DNA of 64,000 nt from Paracoccaceae bacterium (lineage in GTDB: Bacteria > Pseudomonadota > Alphaproteobacteria > Rhodobacterales > Rhodobacteraceae). Both the position numbers and the translations under genes were made by a program. The notes under the pieces are model-generated. The model worked only from the letters and a program-made list of their open reading frames with translations, made no database searches and was not told where the DNA came from. Below, one piece after another: positions 62,224 to 64,000 of the stretch (the stretch's first letter is position 1; the number at the start of each line of letters is the position of its first letter). The stretch is taken from NCBI GenBank assembly GCA_013214575.1, contig JABSSD010000005.1, positions 1-64,000 of the forward strand, given 5' to 3'.

Positions 62224-64000
62224 ATGGCTGAAAGTAAACCACATGATCATAGCATTGTCTGGATGACCGGCAGTTATAAGGCCCGCGATCTGCTGCTGAA
62301 ACGTGCGATCATACGCGAAGGTTTGAGCAAGCTGACCGAGACCACGGTTGAGTTTCAGTGCAAGAACAAGGCGGTGAAGCTGGATCAGATTGTCGGCCAA
62401 ACCATGAACCTGCATGTGATGACCGATGACGGTGTTGATCAGAAGTATTCCGGCCTGTGTATCTCGGTTGAAAACCTCGGGATGCGGGATGGGTACGGTC
62501 ACTACGTGGCCGAGGTGCGCCCGTGGTTCTGGCTGCTGACCCGGACCCAGGATTGTCGGGTGTTCCAAAACCTGTCGTCGGTCGACATCATCAAGCAGAT
62601 CCTGAACGAACATGGCTTCAGCGATTTCAGGGACCGGCTGAGCGGCAGCTATGAGGCCCGTGAATACTGCCTTCAGTATCGTGAAAGCGATTTTGATTTC
62701 ATCTGCCGCCTGATGGAAGAAGAGGGGATCTATTACTATTTCGACAGTACCAGCGATAAGAATGCGACCGAAAAGCTGCTGCTCTGCGACGGTGTCAGCG
62801 GCCATTCTCCGATCAGTGGGACGTCAACGATAGAATTCCACGCGCGTGATGACGCAGACCGGCGGCGCAAGGATCACATTGCGGAATGGGGCCGCGAAGA
62901 GCTTCTGACACGGGGCAAAGTGACCCTGAACGATTTTGATTTCCTGTCGCCATCTGCAGATCTGAAGGTGAACAACAAAATCGAAAAAGGCAGTCATAAC
63001 CACAAGGATTATGAGGTTTATGACTATCCGGGGCACTATCGTAAAAACTCCGGGCTGGGCAACACTCAGGCGCGGGTGCGGATGGAGGCCGAGGCGATAC
63101 GGCACAAACGCTGGCGTGGCGCGTCAAGCGTGCGGGGGCTGGCGACCGGCTATACTTTCAAGCTGAAGAACCACCCGGAAAAGGACGCCAACGCTGAATA
63201 TCTGGTGGTGGATTGTGTGCACTACCTGCAGGTGGCCGGGGATTTCTCTGAGCGCGAGTCACAGCAGCGACGGCCCAAGAACAGCGGCGAGATGCGCCAC
63301 GATCTGAAGGCCGCAAACATGGAGTTCCCCGAGGAGATGAAGGGCGACGCCTATGCTTCGACCTTTGGCGCCATTCCCAAGCAGGACCAGTACCGGGCGC
63401 CACTGACGACCCCCTGGCCCGAGATTTCCGGGCTCCATACTGCCATCGTCACCGGCCCGGCAGGCGACGAAATCTGGACCAATGAACATGGCCAGATCAA
63501 GGTGCAGTTCCACTGGGACCGCGAAGGCGAAAGTGACGAAAAATCCTCGTGTTTTGTGCGGGTGGTGACGCCGTGGTCCGGCAAAGGCTGGGGCATGGTG
63601 GCGGTGCCGCGTATCGGCCAAGAGGTGGTCATTCAGTTCGAAGAGGGTGATCCCGACCGGCCAATCTGCACCGGAATGCTGTATAACAAGGACACCATGC
63701 CACCCTATAACTACCCGGATGATCAGACCCAGATGGGGTTCAAGACCAACTCCTCCAAGGGCGGCGGTGGCTATAATGAGTGGATGTTCGAGGATAAAAA
63801 AGACGCAGAAATGATGCGAGTGCAGGCGCAAAAAGATCACCAGATGCTCGTCAAAAATAAGTCGGTGGTGACCATTGGTGTCGATGAAATTGACGCCGGC
63901 GCGCATGACGACGACGGCTGCCTGAGCCTGGTGGTCAAGCAAGATGTGACCGAGACCCTGCTGGATGGGGATCATTATTTCACCATCGAGACCGGCAGCC
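62224..64000 (+). CDS. vgrG: Type VI secretion spike protein VgrG (TssI), 3' end outside window
   Basis: At least 592 residues; open to the right edge. Gp27-like part: YKARDLLLKRAIIREGLSKL, VRPWFWLLTRTQDCRVFQNL, YCLQYRESDFDFICRLMEEE GIYYYF. Gp5-like OB-fold: ETGS-region-equivalent TNEHGQIKVQFHWDREGESD, SSCFVRVVTPWSGKGWGMVA VPRIGQEV, FEEGDPDRPICTGMLYN. The following KTNSSKGGGGYNEWMFEDKK is the start of the beta-helix needle. It tips the Hcp tube and delivers effectors. Any C-terminal effector extension lies beyond the window. The ATG follows a GAAAAGAGG site by six bases. Confidence 0.95.
   Translation, partial: MAESKPHDHSIVWMTGSYKARDLLLKRAIIREGLSKLTETTVEFQCKNKAVKLDQIVGQTMNLHVMTDDGVDQKYSGLCISVENLGMRDGYGHYVAEVRPWFWLLTRTQDCRVFQNLSSVDIIKQILNEHGFSDFRDRLSGSYEAREYCLQYRESDFDFICRLMEEEGIYYYFDSTSDKNATEKLLLCDGVSGHSPISGTSTIEFHARDDADRRRKDHIAEWGREELLTRGKVTLNDFDFLSPSADLKVNNKIEKGSHNHKDYEVYDYPGHYRKNSGLGNTQARVRMEAEAIRHKRWRGASSVRGLATGYTFKLKNHPEKDANAEYLVVDCVHYLQVAGDFSERESQQRRPKNSGEMRHDLKAANMEFPEEMKGDAYASTFGAIPKQDQYRAPLTTPWPEISGLHTAIVTGPAGDEIWTNEHGQIKVQFHWDREGESDEKSSCFVRVVTPWSGKGWGMVAVPRIGQEVVIQFEEGDPDRPICTGMLYNKDTMPPYNYPDDQTQMGFKTNSSKGGGGYNEWMFEDKKDAEMMRVQAQKDHQMLVKNKSVVTIGVDEIDAGAHDDDGCLSLVVKQDVTETLLDGDHYFTIETGS

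Noticed and set aside
1-64000. CRISPR arrays, rRNA and tRNA genes
   Set aside because: No regularly spaced direct repeats with unique spacers, no rRNA-like blocks and no cloverleaf with a CCA-type end were noticed by eye. A covariance search would be needed to exclude small RNAs.

Overview
The window looks like a large extrachromosomal replicon (plasmid or chromid) of a marine alphaproteobacterium of the Roseobacter group (Rhodobacteraceae). The reasons are the GC-rich, strongly third-position-biased coding, the gene families present (DUF1194, gcvTHP with an XRE-cupin regulator, large roseobacter-type peptide ABC permeases), and a plasmid replication/partition module near 34.7-38.3 kb. That module has a winged-helix initiator with a DnaA-domain-I-like tail divergent from parA-parB, an iteron-rich spacer, and repeated TGTCCCCGCGGGGACA palindromes. 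Plasmid or chromid status is inferred; no second replicon or chromosome is visible for comparison.

Layout. 0-2.1 kb is decayed DNA: an IS3-type orfA fragment, a frameshifted secreted-protein remnant, one hypothetical secreted protein and about 1 kb without a convincing gene. 2.1-8.6 kb is a five-gene oligopeptide-type ABC importer read leftward. 9.1-11.9 kb has a DUF1194 von Willebrand-like secreted protein and a sulfatase/phosphonate monoester hydrolase family enzyme. 12.3-13.6 kb is a second graveyard: acyltransferase-3 tail, frameshifted flippase tail and truncated IS30 transposase. 13.6-19.0 kb is the glycine cleavage operon gcvT-gcvH-gcvP with a divergent XRE-cupin regulator. 19.1-22.1 kb is the zinc uptake locus znuA / zur-znuC-znuB with Zur-box-like sequences in the divergent gap. 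22.2-25.4 kb is a PhnD-like binding protein plus hybrid histidine kinase pair. 25.6-29.6 kb encodes a very unusual 1343-residue fusion: signal/membrane segments, two rhodanese domains, a YidC/Oxa1-like domain and a PEP-synthase-like kinase. 29.7-34.6 kb is nucleotide-sugar synthesis (manC, fcl, gmd, and a UDP-sugar dehydrogenase), followed by the replication and partition module.

38.4-64.0 kb is a type VI secretion (T6SS) island. Its left arm holds a YceI-OmpA protein, a secreted caspase-like protein with a C-terminal CxxCH, and a leftward operon. That operon encodes a TonB-like/DUF4384 protein, two ExbD/TolR proteins, an ExbB/TolQ protein and two uncharacterised proteins. The right arm reads tssA-tssB-tssC-hcp-tagJ-tssE-tssF-tssG-tssH(clpV). 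It continues with a 411-residue unknown protein, a NaChBac-like voltage-gated channel, a 1145-residue protein that fuses a second TssB to a TssC-like domain through a long acidic repeat linker, and vgrG, which runs off the end. tssJ, K, L and M and PAAR are not in the window and probably lie beyond it.

The most novel-looking material is the TssB-linker-TssC-like fusion together with the ion channel and unknown protein inside the T6SS operon, the rhodanese-YidC-PEP-synthase fusion, and the ExbBD/TonB-DUF4384/caspase arm next to the T6SS.
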